Assembly (NCBI RefSeq): GCF_000150275.1
Contig: NW_002060953.1
Span: 1,982,064 to 2,046,063 of the forward strand
Length of the DNA stretch: 64,000 nucleotides
Origin: Trichoplax adhaerens
Lineage: Eukaryota; Placozoa; Uniplacotomia; Trichoplacea; Trichoplacidae
Direction: 5' to 3'
Shown here: positions 12,188 through 24,834 of the stretch, in pieces
How the letters are laid out: each line of letters starts with the position of its first letter
Numbering within the stretch: position 1 is the first letter of the stretch
Notes under the pieces: model-generated
Seen by the model: only the letters and a program-made list of their open reading frames with translations
Told to the model about the DNA's origin: nothing
Database searches by the model: none
Translations under genes and position numbers: made by a program

Positions 12188-15100
12188 TTATTTGCGAAGT
12201 GAGGCTACGTATTGCTCTTTGATTATCCGTCGTAGAATTTTGCCACTGGCAGATTTTGGGATCTGAGTGACAAATTCGACACCACCTCTTAATTTTTTAT
12301 GTGGAGCAACATTTGCTGCCACATAATCCTGGACCATTTTTTCAGTTAAATCACCTAGGAAATGGATAACGTCGCTATTAGCATAATTCTAAATTTCTTT
12401 GCGAATCTACATTACCTACAGCTTAAGAGAATACTCTTTAATTCTCATCAATAACCTACCTTCAGGATTCTTTTTGATAACTATAGCTCGCGGAACTTCT
12501 CCAGCTTCTTCGTCATCTATCCCAATTACTGCTGCGTCGGCTATGTCTTCATGGCATTTCAATAAAGCTTCGAGTTCAGCTGGAGGAACCTAATAAATTA
12601 TGATGCCTTTATTTAATCTGTCTCTTATCGCAATGTGTTTACTAATTACTTCCGAACACGCTTTAAAATCTCCGCTAGTACATTAAATAAACATTTCATG
12701 TGCAATTTTTTACCTGAAATCCTTTATACTTGATAAGTTCTTTCAAGCGCTCAACAATGAAAATATGGCCTTCCTCGTCATAATGTCCGACATCGCCAGT
12801 TCGTAGCCAACCATCGCTATCGAGGCAATTTGCTGTTTCTTCCGGGCGATTTAAGTAACCCATCATTATCTGCGGACCTCTAGCCCATAATTCACCATCT
12901 TTGTTAACCGGCAAAACTTCTTTTGTATTTAAATCGACAAACTAAAAATTTGCATACATGAAAAATTATTTCTGATCCAAGTAGAAAAGATTTCGCTTTT
13001 CTATTCAAAACTGAATTCAAGATTGCTTACACGAAGTCTTTACTATAAATAAGTCTTCATGATATGTTAAAAGAGTGATTATATTCTTTAATACTTGTAA
13101 TGTCTATAAATTTTACCTTGAGTTCTGTATTTGGAATAGGTGTGCCTACTGAACCAATTTTGTACTTGTTGCACTCGAAAGGCAATGTAAGAATTCCACA
13201 GGATTCCGTCATACCATATCCTATTAGGATGGCATAAAATGATGCTGATAAATGACACCAAATACTAACGACTACAATTTCAAAATCTTTAGATTTAGTC
13301 AATCAAACATAGTTGATATTTCTTCAGCACCTTAACGAATCTTGAAATCTACGTTGCTTAATTAAAATCTGTTAAATGCTAGCATCTATAAAGAATCAAT
13401 TTTACCTTGATTAAATCTTTTCAGATTGAACTTTGCGATAATAGCATTCATAATTTCACCTCCAAGCGGTGCAGCACCACATCCAATGTCAGTTAAGCTC
13501 GATAAGTCGTACTTGTCAACAAGTGGCGATTTAAGTAAAAATAATGCGAGGGGAGGAACTATGCCAATATGGCGAACCTACAGTCGTATAAAATCAAAAA
13601 TCACATTAAATAACCTAGGTATTACTATTAAGTTATGAGTAGATTCCTACTCTCTTCTAACTTTATACTCTGATACTTATACCTTTGTAAGAATGCTAAA
13701 TGATGCTTACGAACGTAGCTAGGCAGATTTAGTACTGTAATATAAATTCTCGATGCCTATTTTCAAGTTCTTCAGAATGCAATATTTAATAAGTGTCGCA
13801 ATTGCCTCCGAAATGGTACGGTACTAAATACAGTGATTTCTAATTACTGTAAATGGTTGAGGACAATTCTATAAATTCCTTTCATTTTTATTTGCGCTAT
13901 TCCATAGAAAAAGCATATTAATGCTCCTGATACTAATTTTCTATGTACTGTATACCATACTGAATGTGGCTCTGTTACCTTGCAGTCTTGGATTGCTTTC
14001 AAGAAAGAATTGGGTTCAAAACGAGGTAATGTTACTATTTGAGCTCCGTCTCTGAGGCCACTTGCCAATAAAATAATCATACCGAAGGCGTGATAAAATG
14101 GCAGTACAGCCAATACAGGTACACGTTTCAAATCTTCAGGCTTAACTGCTTCATGATGGCCTTGTTGCAAGCATGCTACTAAATTGTAATGGGATAGCAT
14201 GACTCCCTTTGCAACACCAGTAGTACCGCTGGAATACGGCAAAATGCAAATATCTTTCTTCGGATTAATTTGAACATTAGTTGGAAATTGATCTCCACTA
14301 TCGCTATATTATAAAACAGATGAATGGAAGTTGTAAATACCACATTTGCAAAATAATTATGATCTAATTGAGCGAATGATTTCAGAATTGCAATTGATTT
14401 CTAGTTATTAATGCAAACAATTTCTTCTTCGTTTTGCAAAAATGTTAGTTATTGATTGCAAGATGCAAAATAAAGAGAACGTTGGCAATAATTTCTTTCT
14501 TAAAACAAACATCGACCCATATAGCTGACTACAGTAACCTATTACAGATTGTGAACCGTTTATTCCAGCTTTTTCGAATCACGGTTTCCTCATAACAACA
14601 AGAAAATGATCATTCTGAATAAAATAAACATTTAAATCGGTATGCAGTCTTAGGTTAAGGAATTCATGGAAGGAATAGGTGGACAAATTAAAAATAATTA
14701 TAAATGGTTAGCTGGCGTTGATTTAGAATACGCGAGACTTTTATAGTTAGGTTTTTCGATTCCATATTAAATACGCTCTTAGAGTGGAATTAAAATTGCC
14801 CAGAGCTACGCGGTATATTAAGAATTATATAAACAAACAGTTATAACAACAACATGAATAAATCACTTGATTCTGTGTATGTTGTATCCAAATATCAGTC
14901 CAATAATAAGCGTAACTAACCTGATCATATCAACATATGATATATATCCTTCAGCTACACCAAATACAAATTTCTCTTTGAAAGTGATATCAAGTTTATT
15001 GATTGTAGGAATGCAGCTTTCCTCAGCAACCAAGTATTGAGCTCCAGAGTCTTTTAATTGGTGATTAAATTCATTTTCTGTGTACATATGATTGCATGTT

Positions 15101-17325
15101 GTAACAATGCCCCCAATAGCCAAAACACCATAATAAACCACCGCCCAGTCGATGCAATTTGAACTAATAATTGCAACCACATCGCCTTTTTTGACGCCCT
15201 TCTTTACGAGTGCTGAAGCAAAGCACTTAATAAGGCGATCTAGTTCTTTATACTTGTAAGTTTTACCGGTGATACCATCGGTCTAAAATAGGATACAATT
15301 TACAATTTATTACGTAAGATGGGCAGTAATGAAAACAGAATGACTGCAGCTTGCTATAAGCTTTACACCATTTATCATCGAAATCTCTCTATGAATATAC
15401 TATTCATAACAATGATCGCAAAATGCTTATAAATATGCATCCAATTCTAATTACGTGAAAATAGGTTATGATGTTCACAATCAACAGTACCAGTGCTAGC
15501 CTGCTAAAAGGTCAAAGTAACGTATGGTAATTTTCATTATTTACACAGTTTATGCTATAGTAATATGAATCAGATTTGCTAGGACTGTATTGGTCAACTG
15601 CTGAACCTTAGCAATTACATAGGAATCTTATTACGACGATGCGTAATTGGGATGTCGCCAGCCTTTAGTTAGTAGGATTTATAATGTCTTTTTGATGCAG
15701 CAATATTCTCATATAGCTAGCTGTATGCTAGCAAACCTTGCAATACAATAATATAGAAGATATAGGATGAGTATCTACAGCAAAAGTAAGCACTTGTTAT
15801 CTGTTCGTAGCCCAACTGGAACTGATATACTTCAAGATTTTCCGATTTTAAAGCTATGCAGTGCGTAGAAAATCGATTTTAATCTCACAATAGCCTAAAT
15901 GCTAAGCACATACCGGTACGATAGGTGTAGGAAATAAGTAGTGCAGATTCTGTATCATGCACTATGCTTTCAATATAAAGCTGCTGGAATAAGCTGGTCG
16001 AAAATACAATTCATGCAATACTACATGAGACTGTGTATGTATTTTGAGTTTTTCTTTCTATGCTGCTCTTTTTTTAGTGAGTAGTATATGACCATAAAAA
16101 GATCAAGTTAGAAATTGAATTTTAGAAGCAACACGAGGTATTACTGCTGGATAAAAAGGGCTAGATCAGGGTCACTTTTTATGTGATAGTCCACAGATTC
16201 CACCCTAATTATTTGATTTCTTATAACTAGGTACAGTATGATGATAAGCGGTAATGCGAACATGTTAGCATCCGCATAGAGCCCTTTCTACTTTGCGATA
16301 ACCTATAAATGTTCTTCCAAAAGAGCATTCATTATTCCTTAGGTAACATGATGAACAAACCATTTTGGCTAATCATTCAACAATAGAATTGATCATGGAC
16401 GATTTAACTCTTAACATTATTAATACCACAACTTGTTAGAAAATAATAGTCTGCTTTGAATTTGTATTCGGCCAGAAATTAAACAAGATAGTACTGTTAT
16501 TCAAGACTGAGTACCATAGAAGACTATGGGCAGCAATGTTGTTCACAAATAAAAATTGCACAAAAGAACTTTAAATTTAAAGTACAAGAAAAATCAACTG
16601 CCTTCTCTCTATATCTTACAATCTATTCATCAATTCCTTGGTGCAATGACTATTAGTATCGAAATAAGACATTGTATTATGCTGCTTGATAGAAATTAAC
16701 AACAGTCTAGTCTCTGCAAGCTTTCTTCATTCCAGAAAAGGCCTAAGCTAATTAGATAATGTGACTTTATTATGCAACATTTATTAACAAGTAACAACAA
16801 CTTCAACTATCATCGTCTACTATTCTATGACATTAGCAGCAGTGAATTTATAAATCAACCGGTATAAGCCACCTCTATCCTCTATTATTAGGTGTGAAGT
16901 AGTGGGTGATAAAATTAAATTTGGCATTTTGGCGCTGCATCATCGTGATTTACATCTCAAGTCCTTTTTGCCAGTAGATTATGAAATTTGACTGACTATA
17001 AATCATCGATCAGTACTTAAACAAGCCTAAGTGGGCTCATCACGTAAAGAAACATTAACATAAGCTCATAATGGTTCGTTAGAACTGAAAACCGGTTTGA
17101 AAACAACGTTATTGATTACATTTTTTTTTGCAACCATATTACAATATTGTTTGACAGCAACATCATTACGATTACTTCTAGCCATCATACAGCGTTTGCA
17201 TCCTCTCTCAAACTTACCACAGCAGGTCGATCAGCATTAGCGGCGAAATTGCGGCTTACGAATTGATATAATGAAATATCCTCTGGAATAGGAACAGTAA
17301 TAGATTGACGAACAACGCCGGCCAT
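12188..17325 (-). CDS. 4-coumarate-CoA ligase-like acyl-CoA synthetase (ANL superfamily)
   Basis: Complete minus-strand gene with 8 exons: 17218-17325 (ATG 17325-17323), 14921-15282, 13979-14303, 13406-13577, 13117-13220, 12714-12941, 12460-12589 and 12188-12354 (stop 12190-12188). It totals 1596 nt, or 531 aa, the usual length for 4CL/luciferase-type ligases. ANL core motifs appear in order: P-loop [12 protein letters not shown] (~residue 180); GYGMTES (~323); GELW with GPQIMMGY (~375); GWLRTGD (~407); hinge [14 protein letters not shown] (~425); C-terminal PKSASGK with the catalytic Lys (~515). The enzyme activates a carboxylic acid to an acyl-adenylate with ATP and then transfers it to CoA. 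The protein ends ASLRK, so there is no SKL-type peroxisomal signal, and no signal peptide is seen. The acid substrate cannot be told from sequence. It lies between two phospholipase genes on the same strand. Confidence 0.93.
15283..17217. other. Large intron 1 of the acyl-CoA synthetase gene
   Basis: A 1.9-kb intron bounded by an exon-1 donor (GTAAGTTTG on the minus strand) and an acceptor ending TATTTTAG. No coding sequence or clear repeat was seen in it. It is much longer than the gene's other introns, as is common for first introns that carry regulatory DNA. Confidence 0.6.
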
Positions 17326-18994
17326 CCTGTTTATTAACAATGAAAATAGGCGTATAAATAAATTATCCAGAAGGTCTAGAGCAATTATATAGCAGCAATA
17401 TCATACTCCTTATCTAAGATACAGTATAGATAACAAGACTATCTAACGCAGCTCATTACCGTTACACTACATCTACCGATGCCCCAGGCAGTTGTTAGTA
17501 TAAAACCTCTTACGACTGCTGATACTAAAGGTTCTGTATTGAAGCTTATATTTCACTACATGATGCTGACCCTGGAAGATGTTTTGCTACTGTGGGTGCT
17601 GTAGGTAGGTGCTACGTTCGTAATATATAAGTTCTGTTTTTAAAGAGATCTTACTGTATGTTGTTTTTTCGATGAGTCTGTTCTTTTAAAGGTACTGTAT
17701 TGGTGCTCATACTTTACTGTGTGGTGCTGATACAGGAAGATGTTTTGCTACTGTATAGCTTATATAATATATATTATACTATAGGTAGGTAGGTGCTACG
17801 TTCGTAATATTTAAGTTCTGTTTTAATGAGATCGTACTGTATGTTGTACGTTCGATGAGTATAAATGCGGTTGGATTGTAAAATAAAAGGAAATTTTCGC
17901 TGCAGATCGTTTACGAGTGTATTATTGAGTTGCAACAGCTAGGCTATTACTGAGACCCACGTTCACTTTTGGATTGTTACGTTGCAGAGTAACAAAAGGT
18001 AACACCATCTATGTACAATATTACTGCTTGAGGTTAATTGCATGAGTGGATTATGACTTCTTCAAGATTTGTGTGTATATACTTGCGTAGTATCATTAAG
18101 GCTGTCCACCAGATAGGTACGAGGTTAATTGCAGTCGCATTTTGTCATTAGTATATTATTAGTATCTACGATTATAATTTGACTTACGAGTAACACATTT
18201 ATAGCATTTTTGCTATTCATTAAGTTATTGTAAAGCACACGCGTAAATGATATTGAACATGATAAACCCACACTATCAACATTAGCGCACGCAATTACAA
18301 GTATAGAAATAGGAACAAAAATATGTAAAATAAATGCTACATTCTTGATTATGAACGCACATGTAATGTCGTAAGAATCGAGAAAAATGCCCTATTTTAT
18401 TTACTGCAAAGTAAAACATGAATTCCTCAATAATACAAACTAGTCCTTGATATAATTCATCTAAATTACTGTTAAGCCAGTTCGATATAAAATTCTCATA
18501 TAGAAAAAAAATTTTAATTTACAGATTACAACGTCAGAATAAAAAATTACAGTAAGCTAGCTGGTTGCTTAATGTCAACAACGACAACTTAAAGGATCAC
18601 AGAAATTTCTAAAATTACTGCAATAATTTGTACCTTTATACTTATTACTGGACATAATTCAGTATCGACATGGTGGTAATGATAAATCTCAAAAGTTGAT
18701 GTTGTTAAATTAAAAATTATCACATCGCAAAAATCAAAGGTTACCATAAGCGTAGTATGTACTGTATTCTATACTGTACGTGTATAACACAATCGTCAAG
18801 ACTTGTTGTACATCAAGCTATTCCGTTTTGTCGTAATTAATTAATAACTATTTATAAAATGACCTCGTTACGAGATATACAAATGTAATTCTAAAAAACT
18901 TCAGCATGATTGGATATACTCTGTACAACCATACGCGTATGTAATAAGATCAGTAAAGCAACTCAGAATGCTTTAATTTCTGCATAAGCCGGTT
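17326..18994. other. Spacer between acyl-CoA synthetase and phospholipase copy 2
   Basis: About 1.7 kb holding the 5' flank of the synthetase and the 3' flank of the second phospholipase. It contains a 183-bp tandem duplication (17530-17865). A possible ATTAAA polyadenylation signal for the phospholipase lies at 18972-18977 on the minus strand, about 18 nt past the stop. Confidence 0.5.
17530..17865. repeat. 183-bp tandem duplication
   Basis: GCTACGTTCGTAATAT occurs at 17611 and 17794. It is preceded by GGAAGATGTTTTGCTACTGT and followed by AAGTTCTGTTTT in both units. The second unit carries an extra AT-rich stretch. The array sits just upstream of the synthetase start. Confidence 0.75.
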
Positions 18995-21334
18995 CTATCC
19001 ATGGGATGGGTGGCCACCAGTTGCAATAGAAAGTATACCCATTATAACAGATTCATCCCCTAGAATTCCCATATGACTTACACCTGGAAACGATCTTACA
19101 GACACGGGTTTTGTTTGTTGCTTTTTCCAATTCTGGCACACCTATGTTTTTAAATTTATCCATGAGCAGGAATACTGAGTTATAAAACATCCATATTTTA
19201 TCCTATAATATATTTAAGCTACCTGCAAACTACGTAAGGGTACTGTTCCATCACCATCAGTGTGGGTAATGTCAGGTTGCTTTTCAAAATTATCATCCTT
19301 GTAATAGAAGCTATTCGGTGTAGGAACGTTTATGCCTATTACAAAAACGAACACGAAAAAAAGTAAAGGATAGCAAATAACTGATGTATAAAAGGATATA
19401 AGAATCTTTTAAACAGGTCTTCAAAGCTTATGAAATGTTAAATATACCATGCCAGCAGTACACCGTGACATTCGGAGCATGTAAAGTTGATAAGTTTCTA
19501 GTATTGTGCCACATTTCCGTTATGTTCTGAATATTAGCACAAATTAGGTAAAACAGTAAAATGATGACGTTTTGCAATGACTTTGAAACAATAAAGGAGA
19601 ATTATTTTGCATATCGTTCCACTAAAGTCTTACTATCAATACTTACATGCAGTTTCAAACGAGAGAATATTTCACCAAAATCTTCAGCGGTATAATTTTT
19701 CTTCTTCGTCCGAACAAACGGATAATCTTTCCAAAATTTTCTATTCGGTAGTAACCATGCAGAACTTCCTATAATCCATAACACAACTTAGGTAAAATAT
19801 GATCATGCAGCAATAGGATTGCATCAAGATTGCATTTTACCATAAGTTCGAATAACCGATCTAATAACATCAAAGTTGACGACCGGAGGTAAGACACCGC
19901 CGCTGGGAGAAATCTATAAATAAAAATAATGAATGCACGAATCTGAGTTAGCATATTTTTCTAGGAATTCCATATTTCCATTTCCCTTCAAAACTAGTAT
20001 TACGCACCACACTATAAATCACTTGGCCAGCGCCAGCGTAAACACCAGATAATGATATATGCGCTTTAACGTATTTATCTTTCCATTTCTGATCCACGTA
20101 AGTATTTAGAAATAAGTTGAACATTGCGTTTCCTATGTCGTAAAGTAATAGGTAATCAAGTTTATGAGTCTTTATAACTATTTTTTATAAGGAAGATGTT
20201 ATGCCTTACCCATGCTTTCGCCAACACAAACAACAGGTATGTTACTGTTGTTGGAATAAGCTTGTTCAATTGCAAGCTTTAGGTAATGAAAAACTCCGTT
20301 CTTTAAGTAGTAAGCATCAGCTCCTATACGCCAGTCAAACTGCAATATTTTAAAATGCATCAATGATTACATAAAATAAATACTGCAATTCGTTTCAAAA
20401 CGAATTTTATCACCTTTGCGATATTGTTATGCCTTACTAAGAAACTAAATTCCTTGCATACACACATATACCAGTACGCTTACTTACCGGGAATGCGATT
20501 ATATTTTTGTCTTTGGTATAGCCAGTAAAAACTAATGAATCAATAATAGCGCCATACTCCATGCTGACACCTCTCAAGCCAAATTGTGGATCAATGAAGC
20601 GTATGTGCTTTGTTCCATTACGAACTCTAATCTTGATACCTAATTCAGATTGATACAGTAACAAATGGAGTGAAAAGATATCCCAAATAACTACGTATAA
20701 CTAAATGTTGTAATGGAGCGATAGCTTTTACTTCAATTTTACGAGATAAGAAATTAAATGAAGAACGATAGGAAAGATGATCTCCTAACTGTATATTATA
20801 CCTTCATGGGCAGGTGAATAAACATGATTTTTGCTATCATATTTTAATTGCATAATATTTTCCCTATGAAGGAATTGATACAATCCAATCAATTACTCTA
20901 GTAATACAGTACACAGTATAGCATAAACACATATCGATATTAGACGTAAACTAACCAGCATCTTATGACAAATGGGAGTAAAAAATCAACATTTAGCCAA
21001 ACTAATTCCCAATCGGTTTTTTTGTCACAAAACCAATACGGTGCCGTTGTTCTATTGAGTTTAGCTTCTAACTGTGCTCCACCTAGGGCTATGTTAAGAG
21101 TGAAATAAACTTAATATCAATTTTTCAAGGTGAACATATCACAGTATTACACTTAAATGTAGCGCAAATTTTACTCATACAGCAATCTCTATAGTATGAT
21201 CAGTTACGCTTGGATAGTTGTAGTACATACCTGTAATCAATACCACTGGATGCATAACATTAGTACCGTTGGCTTTGATTTCTTTAGCAAATTGACTGAC
21301 TTTATCCCGATTGAAATTGGACTTGCTATAAAAT
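18995..21334 (-). CDS. PLA2G15: LCAT/PLA2G15-family lysosomal phospholipase (copy 2), 5' exon not found
   Basis: Minus-strand gene, 11 recognised exons: 21231-21334, 20956-21088, 20802-20863, 20488-20639, 20210-20339, 20008-20132, 19841-19913, 19647-19768, 19448-19526, 19223-19335 and 18995-19141 (stop 18997-18995). The last ten exons are 133, 62, 152, 130, 125, 73, 122, 79, 113 and 147 nt, identical one for one to copy 1, so the genes are paralogues by duplication. Family marks: HPVVLIT followed by LGGAQLEAKLNR; Cys pair (WFCDKK and IRCW); AFPFDWRIGAD; nucleophile elbow VCVGESMG; catalytic Asp in THTDGDGTVPL; catalytic His in FPGVSHMG. About 413 residues are covered after the missing leader. 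Expected role is a secreted or lysosomal Ser-Asp-His phospholipase/transacylase. As in copy 1, Glu precedes the nucleophile Ser. The donor of exon 20008-20132 is a less usual GTGCGT. The leader exon, ending in phase 2, was not found. Confidence 0.9.
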
Positions 21335-23419
21335 CTAATTATTATCGGTACCGATTAGTTTTTTAAGTTTATAGAAGGCAGGTGTCATGAGTTGTCAGTG
21401 AGGTAATGTACTGTATTTTATGTTAGGATAGAAGTGAAGAATACAATAGTATCGTTCTTTTGCTTGTGCAGGAGTTGCCAAAGAATTGCTGTACATTGCC
21501 ACTATTTTTATGCATAACGTTGGCATATTAGTCAAGATACTATGAGCTCATTTCAACAAATTAGTGTAATCAAAGATGACAGTCAATGGACGTTAATATG
21601 GATCTAAGTCGCTACTGTACCATTGAAAGCCATCGTATGGCGTAAGCTTAAGATGACAGTGTTAAACAGTAGTATTTACGTAGTGTCTTACATTATGAAT
21701 TAAGGTAGGCTGACATATATTAACAGTAGAAACCGTTGGACATGATGCAGTATACAGTATGAACATCTCAATCCAATAGTACAGTATCATTCATATCCAA
21801 AACAGTTTATAAGGATAATTTAAAGGTATAAAGAGGAACTAAAGCTGCTGGATATTGATCCCTCGCTGTTAGTACTAGAATAAATCAATTGATCTAGGAT
21901 ACGATGGTATGATATCCTAGAGGATCCACGGAATCAGTCCAGACAATTCCAACAAGATTAAGAACTCAATCATTGAGGATTTAATGCGAAATCCAATTAT
22001 GTTTTTGATGACAACCATCAGATATTGTAGTTCAGAAGAATTTTTAAGCAAAAGACTGAAATTGCTGGATATTGAATGTGACGATTATTCTTTGAAAAGA
22101 AAAATGGCAACAAGAACTGGAATAGCTAGACAAGTTCAGACATCAACATGGCTAACAGGAATGATATGGAACATTATAATACAAACGGGGTACAACAGAA
22201 TACAGTAACGTCGATAACAATCTACTTTAGCGCGATCACCACTGATCTAACCTGTGAAATTCTTTTGCCATAGACTGGTATTTTTCTTGAGAATAAAACT
22301 GTTTCCAATTCAATGCATGAACAGTTGATGGACCTACCACTGTCCATACCATAAAAAAGTAAATACAGATCTTGACTCCTATCAATGACGCCATGATGCC
22401 ACAAATTGGTTGAAGTCAGCAGCGTTGTTGGACTGTTGTACAACACCGTATAAAAAACGAACAAGACAATTTTTCTCATCAGTGCTTATTTTGAATAATA
22501 TGGCAACGATCGCTGCGCTATTCAATGATCGATCCATCAATAAGAAAGCAAAGATTGCCTAGGATGCTAGAAATCAATGGATTATTTTGTGTTCTAGTAT
22601 GTGTCATAAATGACTGCAAATCATGGATAGAGAGTAAACTATTGCAGTGAAGGCGATTCAATCGTACGTTGTCGTAAACTGATTGCAATAGCCGACGTCG
22701 AAGGAGCATCCAGAGTTTTTAGCCTACTGTATTATTATTAGCCATTGTTGTTATTTTTATCAATGCATGTTCGATCAATACTTAGGATAGATAATCTATG
22801 ATCAACCAACCTTAGATAAATCAATGTTATATGGATAAAGAAGAGCAAGTACGCGCCAAGAATTAATCTTGATTTGGTGGCGATCCAGTGATTTGCGTTA
22901 ATACTGTCGATGATGAATTATTCAATGGATCACTTCATCATTTACAGGCCAAGTCAAGATGGATTACACTTGCGTGAAGGCCAACAACGCAAGAAACACT
23001 ATTTTGATGGATTTCTTGGTCGATTGATATCACCGTAACAAAGCTAAGAGATCAAGTAGGGAATGATCAAGGGAAAGACAGTGTCAATGAATGATCCAAT
23101 CCAAGATGGAGGCGATGAATTTTCAACTCTTTCTCCGATGCTTCTTTGACTATCTATGTGCTCGCAAAGACGATTAAGCTTGAAAGTTGTCAACGTCAAC
23201 AAGAAATCATGGCCGGCAGGCGGAAGGACACACCAGTATCAACGCGACCCGCGATGACTGTGTAACAGCATCGTGTGACGTCTGGAGTCAAGTCCAATGA
23301 GGCGATTGGCAGCTTGACGTCGTACGATCTCGTATGATGCTTTCAGTTGATAGGTTTTGACCGCTTGTGACAGACACGCGGACGTGCGGACGCTCTTGTC
23401 AGAATCCAGTTCAATCACT

Positions 23420-23890
23420 TTACTGTACTGTACAGTGTACTGTACAGTACAGTAGATTAGATTACAATACAGTACAGTACAGTACTGTACTGTACAGTAC
23501 TATGGATTCATCCGCGTACTGTACTCAACACTACAGTACAGTACTGTACACTGTACAGTTCCATTCAAATGATACCAAATTTGTCTAATAAGGACTTGAA
23601 ACTATAATTTCATATATTTCAAACAGTGGGAAAGGCTTATGAGTTATGACTGACACCCCTTACACTGTACACTGTACAGTGTACAGTACAGTACAGTACA
23701 GTACCATACAGTGCATGTACTGTAGGCTAACCCTGAACTAGTCTGTTGCACAGTACAGTACAGTACAGTACTGCACCTTACAGTGCATGTACTGTATGCT
23801 AACCCTGAACAAGTCTGTTGCACAGTACAGTACTGTACCTTACAGTGCATGTACTGTAGGCTAACCCTCAACAAGTCTGTTGCACGGAGC
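23420..23890. repeat. GTAC/CAGTA palindromic microsatellite with 62-72-bp higher-order units
   Basis: Runs of GTACTGTACAGTAC-type sequence occur on both sides of 23,460-23,560 and again from 23,660. From about 23,690 they are embedded in three longer units sharing CAGTGCATGTACTGTA and GCTAACCCTGAAC (anchors near 23711, 23783 and 23845). Unit length varies with the number of CAGTA steps. The runs are self-complementary and could form hairpins. Confidence 0.9.
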
Positions 23891-24190
23891 CACGGACTAC
23901 TGCAGTACATGAACCTAGACTTATCACTCTCGGATGGACAGACACTGTTGGCCTCACTTCCTCAAAATAGGGTACCAAACACCTCGATAGGACACTACTT
24001 TAGTATGGAACCGATCGATTTGAAATTGACTCATTTTTTTCTAAATTAAGTAGTATTGCATTGAATATCAGCATCGAAAACTAAAGCTCTTCATGGAATC
24101 AGCCAGATCAGATCGTCCATGTTATTGAAATGAATACCAGGGATTCAGAATACAGACGCGGAAGCTCCATACTAAGTAAGCATTTTTCGA

Positions 24191-24402
24191 GATTGACGGC
24201 CCTCATCGGGTAAGAATAGTCCGTCTGTCTGAAGGAATGATCAGCCCAGGGCAGGATGGTGTTGGTCTTCTTCTAGTATTGAACAGAGTACGGTATGATT
24301 GACTGCCCTCATCGGGTAAGAATAGTCCGTCTGTCTGAGGGAATGATCAGCCCAGGGCAGGATGGTCTTGGTCTTCTTCTAGTACTGAACAGAGTACGGT
24401 AC
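24191..24402. repeat. 106-bp tandem duplication
   Basis: GATTGACGGCCCTCATCGGG at 24191 is repeated as GATTGACTGCCCTCATCGGG at 24297. The following ~95 bp match with only a few changes up to GAACAGAGTACGGTA. High identity suggests a recent duplication. Confidence 0.9.
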
Positions 24403-24834
24403 GGTACGGTCGAGAGACTAGTTGTTACCCAGGCAGAACTGAAAGTTGTAGGAAAGAGTATGGACTGCGAAGTGAAACTGCCAGTCAAAGTAGGATGGTC
24501 GAGCAAGCATTCAAATTTGAGCGGTTAGACTGAAGACTACATCAAACTGCTCGCCTAGCGCTGCATGAATGGAGAACAGCCTTCGTCATTAGCAACAAGT
24601 TATCAAGGTATTTGATCCAACCTGGTTTATTTTTCAATAGGAGAGATGCGTTAATAAATTGTTCGACTTGCTCTTTTATCTCACCTTATTCATTGATCAT
24701 CGCTTAGTTCGGAATTCCTCCACTAGAAGCACGATAGTCGACTAGACATTCCAACAACAATCGCCCAAAATCGCATTGGTAATAAGAGTAATTCAAAGTC
24801 AACCTGCAGCAGCGTCAGCGGTTATCTTGTAACC

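Larger units (their letters stand above)
21335..24834. other. Repeat-rich spacer between phospholipase copy 2 and CDC16
   Basis: About 3.5 kb between divergently oriented genes. From about 22,500 to 24,800 the base composition is visibly less AT-rich than the rest of the window, most clearly at 23,200-23,400 where CG dinucleotides cluster. It contains GTAC palindromic arrays (23420-23890) and a 106-bp duplication (24191-24402). Open frames here have translations dominated by Tyr-Cys-Thr-Val repeats and do not look like proteins. It should include the CDC16 promoter, but no defined element was recognised. Confidence 0.5.

Noticed and set aside
22222-22479. Minus-strand ORF with a signal-like start as the leader of phospholipase copy 2
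   Set aside because: Only a poor phase-2 donor is available, and the translation after the hydrophobic start shows no family similarity.
23367-24049. Overlapping ORFs rich in Tyr, Cys, Thr and Val
   Set aside because: They are translations of GTAC/CAGTA simple repeats on both strands.
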